A stretch of 64,000 bases of DNA from Methylomarinum vadi (GCF_000733935.1 NZ_JPON01000001.1:3546623-3610622), one strand, 5' to 3'; numbered from the stretch's first letter, positions 46,477 to 55,866 are shown. The notes: a model not told the origin generated them from the letters alone. Program-made: numbers and translations.

Positions 46477-47208
46477 TCATGGATTGCCTCTAATCCGCGC
46501 AAGCATGTCTTCCAGACGTTTTGTGGAAACAGGCTTTCTTGCTGTTCCTCGTAGAGTATAGTGAAGCTTATCGGCTTCGAAACCCCGCAAGACGAGGTCC
46601 AGGTTTTGTAAAAATTCGAGGATTTTTTCTTCCTCGCCTGGGTGTTCCTTGGCGGTACGGCTCGCCTGGACAGCGCTTAGGTATTCGAGTGCCACGATGA
46701 TCGCTTGCAAGTCGCTACGTCCTGTCTGCTCGGAAATGAATGCCAAGGACCTGAACAAAGCATCGTGGTGCTCATGCTTGTGCCATTTTGCTCGATTTGG
46801 CCTGACGCCGCGCAATCGGGTGCGTACCGAGTCGATATAGATTTCACTCGCCTCCTCGGTTTCGAATAGCATCATGGCTTCATAGGCGAGGCGTGCACCT
46901 TCGGCGTTGCCGTGTTCGATCTCGGCGAGCACTAGTGCGGCTAACACCTTAATCGGAGGAAGGTTGCTAAAAGTCACTGATAATTTAGCGTCGTAGCTTC
47001 CGTACAGATCCACGAACAAGTCGACCAAATGGGGCCTTACTGTCCACAAAGCGCGGGTCAAACCGGAGAAGGGTTCGGGACCGCGGATAAGCGACCAATG
47101 CTCCTCGCACAGCTCGATGACTTCCCGTTGCAGGGCTTCGAGTTTCTGTTCCGGAAACCTGCCTAAGCGTCTTCGCGCTTCGGTTTCGATTAAGGAAAGT
47201 TTCGTCAT
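46477..47208 (-). CDS. Unknown helical protein
   Basis: A 243-residue, mostly helical soluble protein rich in Glu, Leu and Arg (ETEARRRLGRFPEQKLEALQ; LAALVLAEIEHGNAEGARLA). No signal or membrane segment and no motif recognised. It faces the AlbA_2 gene convergently with a 51-bp gap. GC content is like the core genes. Confidence 0.55.
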   Translation of the reverse strand: MTKLSLIETEARRRLGRFPEQKLEALQREVIELCEEHWSLIRGPEPFSGLTRALWTVRPHLVDLFVDLYGSYDAKLSVTFSNLPPIKVLAALVLAEIEHGNAEGARLAYEAMMLFETEEASEIYIDSVRTRLRGVRPNRAKWHKHEHHDALFRSLAFISEQTGRSDLQAIIVALEYLSAVQASRTAKEHPGEEEKILEFLQNLDLVLRGFEADKLHYTLRGTARKPVSTKRLEDMLARIRGNP

Positions 47209-47422
47209 ATTGCCTATCTTGTTCGGTTTCTGTGGGTGTTGTGTCAGGTCGCGCGCAGCAATTGTGTTAGCTTGAATCAGTCAGACTCTCGTCTCAGGCA
47301 GCTGATAAAATTGCGAAAGAATTTATGAATAGTCCGGTAGTAAGCTTTAGGGCATAGCGGACAACGCGATGCGCTTGTTTTCCGCACGGCAGATCCGATG
47401 AACGTTGGTGGCGCGGATTGAA

Positions 47423-47851
47423 TCAATTGTCGTTAAAATGGCGGTCGTAATATTTTTTTAACGCATCGCGTACATCGTCGCTGCTTCCCAGCACGACTCC
47501 GGCCAGCAATGTCAGCGTTACACTGCGTCCCGGATGCTGTTTAACCCAATCGCGGATGGCCGGGTCGAACGGCTTTTGCAACGTTTCTTCAAGCGGGTTT
47601 ATCGTCTCATCGTTGCGTGATGGATGGCTCCGTCGTCTATCGTAAATGCTGAACAGTTGGGCGAATATCAGAACGATGAGCGCCAACAGTAAATAAATCG
47701 CCGCTGTCAACAAGGCGGCCAGATCCAGCGAAAAATAGGAAGAGAAAAAATAAAACATTGCCAGGCCGCCAAAAACCAGGGCCAGCAAGAAAAACACGGC
47801 CGCGATGCCGATAGCGACCGTGTAGACCTTGAATCTAGCGCGAAGGCCCAT
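47423..47851 (-). CDS. YqjE/holin-superfamily-like membrane protein
   Basis: A 142-residue protein with two adjacent hydrophobic helices (about 10-34 and 42-64) and a basic/acidic linker (YDRRRSHPSRNDE), then WVKQHPGRSVTLTLLAG near the C-terminus. It follows a DUF883 gene by 38 bp, the arrangement of yqjD-yqjE, whose products are small inner-membrane proteins. Role unproven. Confidence 0.6.
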   Translation of the reverse strand: MGLRARFKVYTVAIGIAAVFFLLALVFGGLAMFYFFSSYFSLDLAALLTAAIYLLLALIVLIFAQLFSIYDRRRSHPSRNDETINPLEETLQKPFDPAIRDWVKQHPGRSVTLTLLAGVVLGSSDDVRDALKKYYDRHFNDN

Positions 47852-47889
47852 TAAAGCCGTGCTGTTTCAAGACAATGGGAGTGCTTCAT

Positions 47890-48162
47890 TCAACGATCCA
47901 ACAACTTGCCGATCAATAGCCCCAAACCGAACGAGATTGCCATACTAGTAAAAGGGTTTGCCTTGATCTCGGCTTCCGCTTTACCAAGCGATTCTTTGAC
48001 CTGTTGTTGCGCTTGCTCGGCCGCGTGTTGAACCCCAGCCTGCTTCTCTCCGACATAAGCGGACGACATTCCCTTGATCGTCTTTGCCAATTCAGCGAAG
48101 TCTTGCCGCAGCGCTTCGAGTTGCTTTTGCAATTCCTCATTGCTTGCTTGTTGTGTCGCCAT
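47890..48162 (-). CDS. DUF883/YqjD-ElaB-like protein
   Basis: A 90-residue protein. The N-terminal 65 residues are a coiled coil (ELQKQLEALRQDFAELAKTI). Then comes PFTSMAISFGLGLLIGKLLD, the glycine-zipper C-terminal anchor typical of DUF883. E. coli relatives tether ribosomes to the inner membrane in stationary phase. GGAGGTAGGC upstream marks the start. Confidence 0.75.
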   Translation of the reverse strand: MATQQASNEELQKQLEALRQDFAELAKTIKGMSSAYVGEKQAGVQHAAEQAQQQVKESLGKAEAEIKANPFTSMAISFGLGLLIGKLLDR

Positions 48163-48313
48163 AGTGCCTACCTCCAGAGAGTGATCAAATCGTCGTCTAA
48201 GCCCGTCCTCAACATAGCGGCCTTTATCAAAATATGCAAGGGAATTTATCGGCCCGGTTGAGCGTTGCTGATTATTAAATCAGTGTTCTATTGATCCGGC
48301 TTTGGAAAGGGCT

Positions 48314-49372
48314 TCAGAACAAATCCAGCTGTTGCGGTTGCCCTCTAAATTGAGAACAATCAAGACGTTCGGTTGGCCGGTCCAATCCCAGACGACGGCT
48401 TGCAATCTTGAAGCGTTGGGCAATCATATCGGCATAAACGCCTTGCCCGCGCAGCCGGTGACCGAAACGCGGGTCGTTGGCGCGGCCGCCGCGGCAGTCG
48501 CGTATCTGATTCAGCACATGCTTGGTTTGGCCGGGGCTATGAGCTTGCAGCCATTCTTCAAACATTTCCGCCACCTCCAGCGGTAATCTAATCAGGATAT
48601 AACCCGCCGATTCGGCGCCTGCCGTGGCCGCTTCTTCGAGAATGGACTCCAGTTCCGGGTCGGTCAAAACGGGGATCACCGGCGCGACCATGACATTGAC
48701 CGGAATGGCCGATTCGCGGAGTCTTTCAATGGCGCGTAGTCTTCTTAGCGGCGTGCTGGCGCGGGGCTCCAGGCTGCGAGCAAGCTCCGGGTCCAGCGTT
48801 GTGATAGATAGATTAACCTGCACCAGGTGCTTTTTCGCCATTTCCTGCAGAATATCGGTGTCCCGCTCGACCAGTGCCGATTTTGTCGTGATGGTGCAGG
48901 GATGGTTGAATTCGCTCAGAACCTGAAGAATCTGACGGGTAATGAGGCTATGGCGCTCGATCGGTTGATAAGGATCGGTATTGGCGCCCAATGCAATGGG
49001 CGAACAGCGGTAGCGGGGTTTCTGAAGCTCCTTGCGCAATAATGCGGCCGCATTGGTTTTTTTGCTCAGTTTGGTTTCAAAATCCAGGCCGGGAGACAGC
49101 CCGAGATAGGCATGGGTGGGACGGGCGAAACAATAAATGCAACCATGCTCGCAACCCCGGTAAGGATTGATCGATTGTTCGAAAGGAACATCGGGTGATT
49201 GGTTATGCGCAATGATCGTTCGCGCAATCTCGCTAGCGATTTCGGTGCGAGTCGTTGAATCGTTATCAAAGTATTCCCAGTCATCATGTTCCGTTTCATG
49301 CGTGGTGGCGTTGTAGCGGCCATCCCGGTTGCTTTGTGCGCCTCGGCCTTTCACGAGTGATATTGGCTTCAT
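48314..49372 (-). CDS. PA0069-family radical SAM protein
   Basis: A 352-residue radical SAM protein. The cluster motif is CEHGCIYCFARP (Cys-x3-Cys-x2-Cys) near residue 75, after NPYRGC. The body resembles the spore-photoproduct-lyase-like PA0069 group (SPIALGANTDPYQPIERH; TITTKSALVERDTDIL; RLPLEVAEMFEEWL). The reaction is unknown for this family. The gene stands alone on the minus strand. Confidence 0.82.
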   Translation of the reverse strand: MKPISLVKGRGAQSNRDGRYNATTHETEHDDWEYFDNDSTTRTEIASEIARTIIAHNQSPDVPFEQSINPYRGCEHGCIYCFARPTHAYLGLSPGLDFETKLSKKTNAAALLRKELQKPRYRCSPIALGANTDPYQPIERHSLITRQILQVLSEFNHPCTITTKSALVERDTDILQEMAKKHLVQVNLSITTLDPELARSLEPRASTPLRRLRAIERLRESAIPVNVMVAPVIPVLTDPELESILEEAATAGAESAGYILIRLPLEVAEMFEEWLQAHSPGQTKHVLNQIRDCRGGRANDPRFGHRLRGQGVYADMIAQRFKIASRRLGLDRPTERLDCSQFRGQPQQLDLF

Positions 49373-49429
49373 ACTCGGTTTTGTCTAGTGAGTTGGGTGT
49401 CCCGGACAACAGAGGCGCATCGATCACGC

Positions 49430-49822
49430 CTATTGAGAAGGAGCAAGTTCAAAAATAATCAATTCCGCTTCGCCTTCGCCGGTGTTTTCGACTCGCATTC
49501 TCAATCCCGATTCCCAAAACACGTCGCCCGCGCCATAGGTATTGGTTTTACCGCCTTCGGTGACGGTCAATTGGCCTTTCAAAATATAGCGAGGGCCCGG
49601 TCCTTGATGTTCGTGCCAGGGGGTTTTAAATTTCGGCGGAAAAGTCACCCTGACGATTTTCGCATCGATCGCGGGCTTCGGTAGCTCGACCGATTTTTCG
49701 AACAGCAACTCCTTGTTCAATTTTGAGTTTTCTTTAGCGGATACAGTCGTATTGGCGAATAGTAAAGCTATCGTGGCCAGCAACAAGAAAACTGGATTTT
49801 TGGCTGTAGTTAAATTGATCAT
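49430..49822 (-). CDS. Secreted cupin-domain protein
   Basis: A 130-residue protein with a signal peptide (VFLLLATIALLFANTTVSA, cleavage near 29) and one cupin barrel. Metal-site residues appear in TPWHEHQGPGPRYILKGQ (two His and a Tyr/Glu position) and the second motif YGAGDVFWESG. Periplasmic by inference; ligand unknown. Confidence 0.7.
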   Translation of the reverse strand: MINLTTAKNPVFLLLATIALLFANTTVSAKENSKLNKELLFEKSVELPKPAIDAKIVRVTFPPKFKTPWHEHQGPGPRYILKGQLTVTEGGKTNTYGAGDVFWESGLRMRVENTGEGEAELIIFELAPSQ

Positions 49823-49930
49823 GATAGTTTTCCCTCGAATAATTAAAAAGTCGTAGCCTATTCGATAAAAGCCAACAATTAAAGGTTCAATTCTTAAACC
49901 GGAGGTATGAGCGATATGGATAACCTGTTA

Positions 49931-49980
49931 TAGGATGTGCCGAACAACGAGAGGCGCATCGATCGATTCTCGGCACATCC
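49931..49980. repeat. Intergenic palindrome, subfamily B (short copy)
   Basis: TAGGATGTGCCGAACAACGA with GGCGCATCGATCGATTC and a closing CGGCACATCC. The right half is truncated relative to the copies at 50991 and 54171. Confidence 0.7.
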
Positions 49981-50026
49981 AGAAAATCTATAGGAATCGG
50001 GAGCGTCAGAGATATATTCGCTTCGG

Positions 50027-50821
50027 TCAAAGCAATTGACAAAAACCCGAAGCCGGCAATCTGTCACCGAATATGGACAGTACCTTCAGAAAACTCGCCT
50101 CCGGTTCCGCGTTCAATTGCAGCCTTTCGCCGGTAACCGGGTGGAGAACAGCCATCCCCGTAGCCGCCAGCATTAACCGACCTTGCCCGAAGCGTTCGGC
50201 GAAATAGCGGTTGTGGCGTCCTCGGCCGTGGTTGGCGTCGCCGATGATCGGGTGGCTGATATGCTTCATGTGCCTGCGCAACTGATGTTTACGGCCCGTT
50301 TCGGGATATAGAGCCACCAGGCTGTAGCGGCTGGTCGGATAGCCTTCGATTGCCACCGGAATTTCCGTAATCGCCAAGCGGCGGTATCGAGTCACGGCAT
50401 CGCGCACGGCTTGAGGCTCGCCCTTACGCCGCTTATCCTCAGGCTCGTCCCGTAGCGGATGATCGATAATCCCTTGTTCCGGCAACCATCCTCGCACCAT
50501 GGCCAGATAGGTTTTTCTCACGGCTCCGGCCATCATCGCCTTACCCAGCGTGCTCGCGGTTTGCGGGTCCCGCGCGAACACCAGCAATCCCGAGGTTGGG
50601 CGGTCCAGCCGATGCACAGGGTAAACATACTTGCCGCCATTCATCACTCGCGCGTATTGCAGCGCAAACTCGGTTTCATGCTTGTCGATGGGGCTGCGAT
50701 GCACCAGCAAGCCCGCCGGCTTGTGGACGACCAGCAACCAGTCGTCGCGATAAATCTCGGTGAGTGGGTTCTTATCTGGTAGGGGCCGGGTATCGGGTTG
50801 ATCATTGTTTGGCATCAACAT
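50027..50821 (-). CDS. truC: tRNA pseudouridine(65) synthase
   Basis: A 264-residue RluA-family pseudouridine synthase. The catalytic Asp is in YPVHRLDRPTSGLLVFA. VHKPAGLLVHRS and ETGRKHQLRRHMKHISHPI follow family order. GDANHGRGRHNRYFAE is typical of TruC, which modifies U65 of tRNA-Ile and tRNA-Asp. ATG 50821 is used although a second ATG lies two codons in; no ribosome site is evident. Confidence 0.88.
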   Translation of the reverse strand: MLMPNNDQPDTRPLPDKNPLTEIYRDDWLLVVHKPAGLLVHRSPIDKHETEFALQYARVMNGGKYVYPVHRLDRPTSGLLVFARDPQTASTLGKAMMAGAVRKTYLAMVRGWLPEQGIIDHPLRDEPEDKRRKGEPQAVRDAVTRYRRLAITEIPVAIEGYPTSRYSLVALYPETGRKHQLRRHMKHISHPIIGDANHGRGRHNRYFAERFGQGRLMLAATGMAVLHPVTGERLQLNAEPEASFLKVLSIFGDRLPASGFCQLL

Positions 50822-50990
50822 TTCGATTTTCCAGCCTGTAACATGACTTCTTTACGCATCTGTTTTCATATATCGATCAAAACGATGCGTTATAACACAA
50901 TGCTGCAACAGATATTTCCAAATCCGCTTTTTACTTGCACCCGGAAGAAGCGAAATCCTTATTTTATTTCTATATCTCGAATAAATTTCT

Positions 50991-51072
50991 TGTAGGATGT
51001 GCCGAACAACGTGAGGCGCATCGGTCGCGATAGATATGATCTCGATGCGCTTCGCTTGAGCTCAGAACATCC
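50991..51072. repeat. Intergenic palindrome, subfamily B
   Basis: TGTAGGATGTGCCGAACAAC...GCTCAGAACATCC with a GCGCATCG / CGATGCGC core. The 302-bp gap 50822-51123 contains nothing else I can call. Confidence 0.8.
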
Positions 51073-51123
51073 GCTCATTAACGAAATGGTAACGAAGGCA
51101 ATTTGTTGAGGCGCGTGGTTCGA

Positions 51124-52212
51124 TCACTTACCAAGCTCCTGCTGGACAAACTTTAGCGTCTGTTCATGCCGTAGTTTGCAGACAACATTTTGATTTGCGA
51201 ACACACCGCTGAATGTTTTCGCCTGTGATTTAGGAACCGCTTTGATCCACTTAACGCCCACAACCCATTCTGATAATTCTTCGTCGTCAGAGTTTTCTCC
51301 GGGCCGCTCTGCTTTAAGTCCGGCATCCAATAATGGGATGTTGCTTTCCGACACAACGAAGTCGCGAATCATCACAGCCGGACTTATTACTTCACCAAAG
51401 CCGACGTAACCAAGTCCTTTCATGTAGGCATAAATCTTATCCCCGATTGATAGACGATGGAGAGCAGATGAATAGCGCTTTCCTTGACCAGCACCTATGA
51501 AGCCGAATTTTATGTTGTCTTCCCAAATGCGATGCGGACCTTCCCCAACGTTCACAAACCAGTATCCAGTCCATTCTCCAGGTATCGAAGCAGCTTTCCG
51601 CTGCTTGATCTCTTTTCGCTCAATATAGTCTTTGGCTTCTGGAAGTGGAATTATGGTTTCTGGTTTAATGAACAGTCCTCCATCTGCGTCGAGATAAGGT
51701 GCAAGCCTTGTACACTGAATATTAACTCCAAACTCTCGCAGCCATAGCACCGCCGATATTACTTCAGAGTTAAATTCTTTCGATGCGAGGATAATGCGCT
51801 GAACGGAATTCAATGACTCAATGTCACCATCAATAAACTCTTCGATTGCCTTAGCAGCATCAGCTTCCGACTTATCCAGATATCCGGCGTATTGTCTGAA
51901 AATCTCCTCGGGAAGAAAGTTTGAACAGTAAGACGCATACTTTATAGCCTGCCATTCAACAGATGCTCCAGAATCATCACGTTTAAGTTCTACAATCACT
52001 AGAGTAGCTGACTTATCAACACATAGAAGATCTAACCGCTTTCCAGAAGGCAAGATCACCTCTTTACCAATAACTAACAATTCCTCACCTAGAATAGTCG
52101 GTGATTTTTCGATCCATTCTTGAATGTCAAAACGTTCCTTCAATCCCAGCTCTGAGAAGCCGGTGGGCTTCAGCTCAATCAAACATTTGTTGTTTATATC
52201 CACTCGAAACAC
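51124..52212 (-). CDS. NucS-like nuclease domain fused to EVE/PUA-like domain
   Basis: A 362-residue protein. Residues 20-110 carry a PD-(D/E)xK nuclease pattern: LPSGKRLDLLCVD (Asp), LVIVELKRDD (ExK) and VEWQAIKYASYC (Gln-x3-Tyr helix), as in NucS-type proteins. A helical middle (SLNSVQRIILASKE) is followed from about 210 by GYWFVNVGEGPHRIWED ... KIYAYMKGLGYVGFGEV, resembling EVE/PUA-like domains that read modified bases. The start is GTG 52212 with GGGAG 9 bases upstream. It lies beside the IS200 tandem array. A role in DNA defence is an inference. Confidence 0.68.
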   Translation of the reverse strand: MFRVDINNKCLIELKPTGFSELGLKERFDIQEWIEKSPTILGEELLVIGKEVILPSGKRLDLLCVDKSATLVIVELKRDDSGASVEWQAIKYASYCSNFLPEEIFRQYAGYLDKSEADAAKAIEEFIDGDIESLNSVQRIILASKEFNSEVISAVLWLREFGVNIQCTRLAPYLDADGGLFIKPETIIPLPEAKDYIERKEIKQRKAASIPGEWTGYWFVNVGEGPHRIWEDNIKFGFIGAGQGKRYSSALHRLSIGDKIYAYMKGLGYVGFGEVISPAVMIRDFVVSESNIPLLDAGLKAERPGENSDDEELSEWVVGVKWIKAVPKSQAKTFSGVFANQNVVCKLRHEQTLKFVQQELGK

Positions 52213-52316
52213 GCTTTAAGCTCCCTGTAAAGTCCAACTGATAATTATCAAGTGCAACTAGCACTGAAAGGTAAAGTAAAAAACCGATTATTCATATTGA
52301 CCAGCATATTATTAAT

Positions 52317-52902
52317 TATCCATCATAAGGTTTAAACCACCGGCTTTAGCCGGTCAGCTTTAGCTGCGATAATTTGCCCAAGGAGGTGGCGATGGACTAT
52401 AGATACGGCAGCCATACGGTTTACCAAATTGAGTATCATTTTGTTTGGGTTACGAAGTATCGTTATAAAGTGCTGAAGGATGAAATAGCCGAACGAGTGA
52501 GAGACTTGGTGCGGCAGACATGCGAAGCCTTTGAGATACGGATTATCAAAGGTGTCGTGAGCAAAGATCATGTGCACATTTTGGTGAGTGCGCCGCCGAC
52601 TATGGCCCCAAGCGAAATCATGAGGCGAATCAAGGGACGAACTTCGAGCTATCTGTTCGAAGAGTTCCCGCACTTGAAAAAGCGATATTGGGGTCGACAT
52701 TTTTGAGCCCGCGGTTATTTTTGCGCCACAGTGGGGCAAATGACTGATGAGATGATAAAGCAATATTTGGAGCATCACTTTGAACCTAATCCAAACGATA
52801 ATTTCAAGATGGAGCCCGACTAAGACGCGTCGTTTAGTCGACGCGTATCCGGACTTTCAGTCCGTTATTGGAACCCACCCGCTTGAGCGGGTGGTTGTTT
52901 AG
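52317..52902 (+). mobile_element. IS200-group element, copy D (tandem array)
   Basis: First of three head-to-tail copies; left flank TAAT, about 105 bp upstream of the nuclease-like gene. Confidence 0.9.
52392..52823 (+). pseudogene. tnpA: TnpA with in-frame UGA (copy D)
   Basis: Matches copy A; the UGA is at 52704-52706. Confidence 0.85.
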
Positions 52903-52912
52903 TATCCATCAT
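52903..52912 (+). repeat. 10-bp orphan IS left end between copies D and E
   Basis: TATCCATCAT, exactly the first ten bases of the element, ending at the internal TCAT site. Confidence 0.8.
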
Positions 52913-53498
52913 TATCCATCATAAGGTTTAAACCACCGGCTTTAGCCGGTCAGCTTTAGCTGCGATAATTTGCCCAAGGAGGTGGCGATGGACTATAGAT
53001 ACGGCAGCCATACGGTTTACCAAATTGAGTATCATTTTGTTTGGGTTACGAAGTATCGTTATAAAGTGCTGAAGGATGAAATAGCCGAACGAGTGAGAGA
53101 CTTGGTGCGGCAGACATGCGAAGCCTTTGAGATACGGATTATCAAAGGTGTCGTGAGCAAAGATCATGTGCACATTTTGGTGAGTGCGCCGCCGACTATG
53201 GCCCCAAGCGAAATCATGAGGCGAATCAAGGGACGAACTTCGAGCTATCTGTTCGAAGAGTTCCCGCACTTGAAAAAGCGATATTGGGGTCGACATTTTT
53301 GAGCCCGCGGTTATTTTTGCGCCACAGTGGGGCAAATGACTGATGAGATGATAAAGCAATATTTGGAGCATCACTTTGAACCTAATCCAAACGATAATTT
53401 CAAGATGGAGCCCGACTAAGACGCGTCGTTTAGTCGACGCGTATCCGGACTTTCAGTCCGTTATTGGAACCCACCCGCTTGAGCGGGTGGTTGTTTAG
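52913..53498 (+). mobile_element. IS200-group element, copy E (tandem array)
   Basis: Left flank TCAT from the 10-bp orphan end. Its right end joins copy F with no spacer, which sets the element length at 586 bp. Confidence 0.9.
52988..53419 (+). pseudogene. tnpA: TnpA with in-frame UGA (copy E)
   Basis: Matches copy A; the UGA is at 53300-53302. Confidence 0.85.
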
Positions 53499-54084
53499 TA
53501 TCCATCATAAGGTTTAAACCACCGGCTTTAGCCGGTCAGCTTTAGCTGCGATAATTTGCCCAAGGAGGTGGCGATGGACTATAGATACGGCAGCCATACG
53601 GTTTACCAAATTGAGTATCATTTTGTTTGGGTTACGAAGTATCGTTATAAAGTGCTGAAGGATGAAATAGCCGAACGAGTGAGAGACTTGGTGCGGCAGA
53701 CATGCGAAGCCTTTGAGATACGGATTATCAAAGGTGTCGTGAGCAAAGATCATGTGCACATTTTGGTGAGTGCGCCGCCGACTATGGCCCCAAGCGAAAT
53801 CATGAGGCGAATCAAGGGACGAACTTCGAGCTATCTGTTCGAAGAGTTCCCGCACTTGAAAAAGCGATATTGGGGTCGACATTTTTGAGCCCGCGGTTAT
53901 TTTTGCGCCACAGTGGAGCAAATGACTGATGAGATGATAAAGCAATATTTGGAGCATCACTTTGAACCTAATCCAAACGATAATTTCAAGATGGAGCCCG
54001 ACTAAGACGCGTCGTTTAGTCGACGCGTATCCGGACTTTCAGTCCGTTATTGGAACCCACCCGCTTGAGCGGGTGGTTGTTTAG
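53499..54084 (+). mobile_element. IS200-group element, copy F (tandem array)
   Basis: Abuts copy E directly. It differs from the other five by one base seen by eye, GGGG to GGAG near 53917. Confidence 0.9.
53574..54005 (+). pseudogene. tnpA: TnpA with in-frame UGA (copy F)
   Basis: The UGA is at 53886-53888. The one-base difference changes Gly to Glu in the segment after the UGA (ATVGQM to ATVEQM). Confidence 0.85.
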
Positions 54085-54170
54085 TTGAGATGAATCTAGG
54101 CGCTAACAATTATTATGTCAAGCCATGCCATATGCCTGCTTTACCATGTTAAATTTTATATGAACATGTT

Positions 54171-54266
54171 TGTAGGATGTGCCGAACAACGTGAGGCGCA
54201 TCGGTCGGGGTATCGTTACGATGAGACTCGACCGATGCGCTTCGCTTTTGCTCAGCACATCCTACA
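54171..54266. repeat. Intergenic palindrome, subfamily B, extended core
   Basis: Outer arms TGTAGGATGTGC and GCACATCCTACA. The inner stem GCGCATCGGTCG / CGACCGATGCGC is longer than in other copies. It lies just past the stop of the slipin gene and could end the rtc operon transcript. Confidence 0.8.
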
Positions 54267-54300
54267 ACTTGTTTTAAACAAGAATACATCCCGAACCCTG

Positions 54301-55455
54301 TCAGGACTTGCCATCAACCGGAAGCTGAACCAGGTTGTTCATCAAGCCTTTTAGGCCGTCATAAACCGTGATCTTGTCGATGCGGTCGGAGACCCGCTCC
54401 AGCACTTCCAGCTCCTTCAGGCGCAGGATGGTCGGATTGCCTTCCATGACCTTCGCTGTGTTATGCAGCGACCGGGTCGCAGCGGTTTCCTCGCGGCGTT
54501 TGATCAGGTTGGCTTCGGCCGCTTTTTCCGCCTCGACGACCTGGTTCAGGATCGTCTTCATTTCGCCCGGCAGGATGATGTCCTTGACGCCGACGCCGCT
54601 CAGGTGCAAGCCGTAATGGCGGGCCTTGGCCGACACGGTCCGGAAAATATTCTCATTCATCGCATTCTTGTAGGCCAGCAATTCGTCCAAGGTCTTTCCA
54701 CCGATTGTCTCGCGCAGTGCCAATTGCAATTCGCGGTACAGGAAATCGGCGTAATCGGCCAACTGCATCGCCGCCTTCTCGGCATCTTCAACCTTGTAAG
54801 CCGCCGATAGGTTGATCCGCAGGCTGACCCGGTCCTTGGTCAACATTTCCTGGCCGCCGATATCAAGGCTTTGCAGACGCAAATCGACCAGCTTTACGGC
54901 GATATTGCGGTTGTAACGCCAGAAACCGTAACTGGCGGGCGGCAGCAATCCTTCCTTATGGCCGTTGACCAACAACAGGCCGACAGCGTAATCGGGCACT
55001 TCGGCGTAATAAACCATTGCCGCCGCGGCCTGCGCGCTACGGAAATAATCGCTGTGCACCAGCAGGGACAAAACGTTGTCGGCCACGCGATATTCCCGGC
55101 TGATGTCCAGCCGCTCGACCTTAACCTCGGCCGGTTGCCTCCAGAACACATGATAAGTTCCCGGCGGCAGTACGTCGGCCAGTTTGCCGTCGACATAGCA
55201 CAGGCCCAGCTCGGAATCGTTCAATTCATAATCGTCGAAATGATCGCTTTTCAACTGCGGATAGGTGCGCAGCAGAAACTTCGCCAACTTATGCTGGAAT
55301 TTAGGCTGGGCGCAATCGTGAACTTCGGCGCGTAACTCGTTCAACGGGTCGATGAACCAATAGCGTCCCGGCTCCAGCATTTTCTTGAAACTGTTCTTGC
55401 GGAACAACATGGCTTTTTCGTGATCCGCGATTTCGTATGTTTTGATTCCTAACAT
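54301..55455 (-). CDS. Soluble SPFH/slipin-type protein, last gene of the rtc operon
   Basis: A 384-residue SPFH (band-7) protein: LRLQSLDIGGQEMLTKDRVS, YRELQLALRETIGGKTLDEL, AKARHYGLHLSGVGVKDIIL and EAEKAAEANLIKRREETAAT are slipin-like. The N-terminal membrane hairpin usual in slipins is missing. Instead a motif occurs three times, near 13-36 (KAMLFRKNSFKKMLEPGRYW), 82-105 (ELGLCYVDGKLADVLPPGTY) and 157-179 (AVGLLLVNGHKEGLLPPASY). AAGGAG before ATG 55455 sets the start. SPFH genes accompany some bacterial RNA-repair operons; the mechanism is unknown. Confidence 0.8.
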   Translation of the reverse strand: MLGIKTYEIADHEKAMLFRKNSFKKMLEPGRYWFIDPLNELRAEVHDCAQPKFQHKLAKFLLRTYPQLKSDHFDDYELNDSELGLCYVDGKLADVLPPGTYHVFWRQPAEVKVERLDISREYRVADNVLSLLVHSDYFRSAQAAAAMVYYAEVPDYAVGLLLVNGHKEGLLPPASYGFWRYNRNIAVKLVDLRLQSLDIGGQEMLTKDRVSLRINLSAAYKVEDAEKAAMQLADYADFLYRELQLALRETIGGKTLDELLAYKNAMNENIFRTVSAKARHYGLHLSGVGVKDIILPGEMKTILNQVVEAEKAAEANLIKRREETAATRSLHNTAKVMEGNPTILRLKELEVLERVSDRIDKITVYDGLKGLMNNLVQLPVDGKS

Positions 55456-55654
55456 GGTGTTCTCCTTAAATAATGTGAAAATGCCGTGTTGATCGGCATT
55501 TTCCCGTGTGCTTGGATGCACGATCACAATCTATCGCCAAGCGATTGATTTTGTGAGGCCAAGGGCAATCGTATTTTCCTTGGCCGGACGATGAAAAATC
55601 CCGGATGGATTTATTCAGCGCTTTGATGAGAACTCCCTGACGGCGCAGGCGGAA

Positions 55655-55670
55655 CCTTGTTTACGCAAGG
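55655..55670 (-). ncRNA. Hairpin in the rtcA-slipin spacer
   Basis: CCTTG / CAAGG, a 5-bp stem with a 6-base loop, in the 3' part of the structured spacer, about 200 bases before the slipin start. Confidence 0.35.
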
Positions 55671-55809
55671 CAGGAGTCATTGTTCCGAAAGGCGGCGGAA
55701 AAACGCTCGCCATGCAACCTCCTGTCGCGCTGCCGGCATCTTTCGGCCGCCTCCGTCGCGACGCTCGTGTCCTGCGGATCCGCAAGGTTCGGCGCTGTCG
55801 CCGTCATCG

Positions 55810-55861
55810 CCCCGGCAGTCGCCTGCCGGGGCCGGGATTTCCGTGGTGACGCCGAAGCGTC
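55810..55861 (-). ncRNA. Paired GNRA and UUCG tetraloop hairpins
   Basis: Read on the minus strand, GACGC-UUCG-GCGUC (55861-55848) is followed 16 bases later by CCCCGGCAG-GCGA-CUGCCGGGG (55831-55810). Both loops are the stable UUCG and GNRA classes only when the operon strand is transcribed; on the other strand they read CGAA and TCGC. This supports a folded RNA inside the rtc transcript. Confidence 0.65.
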
Positions 55862-55866
55862 GAAAA

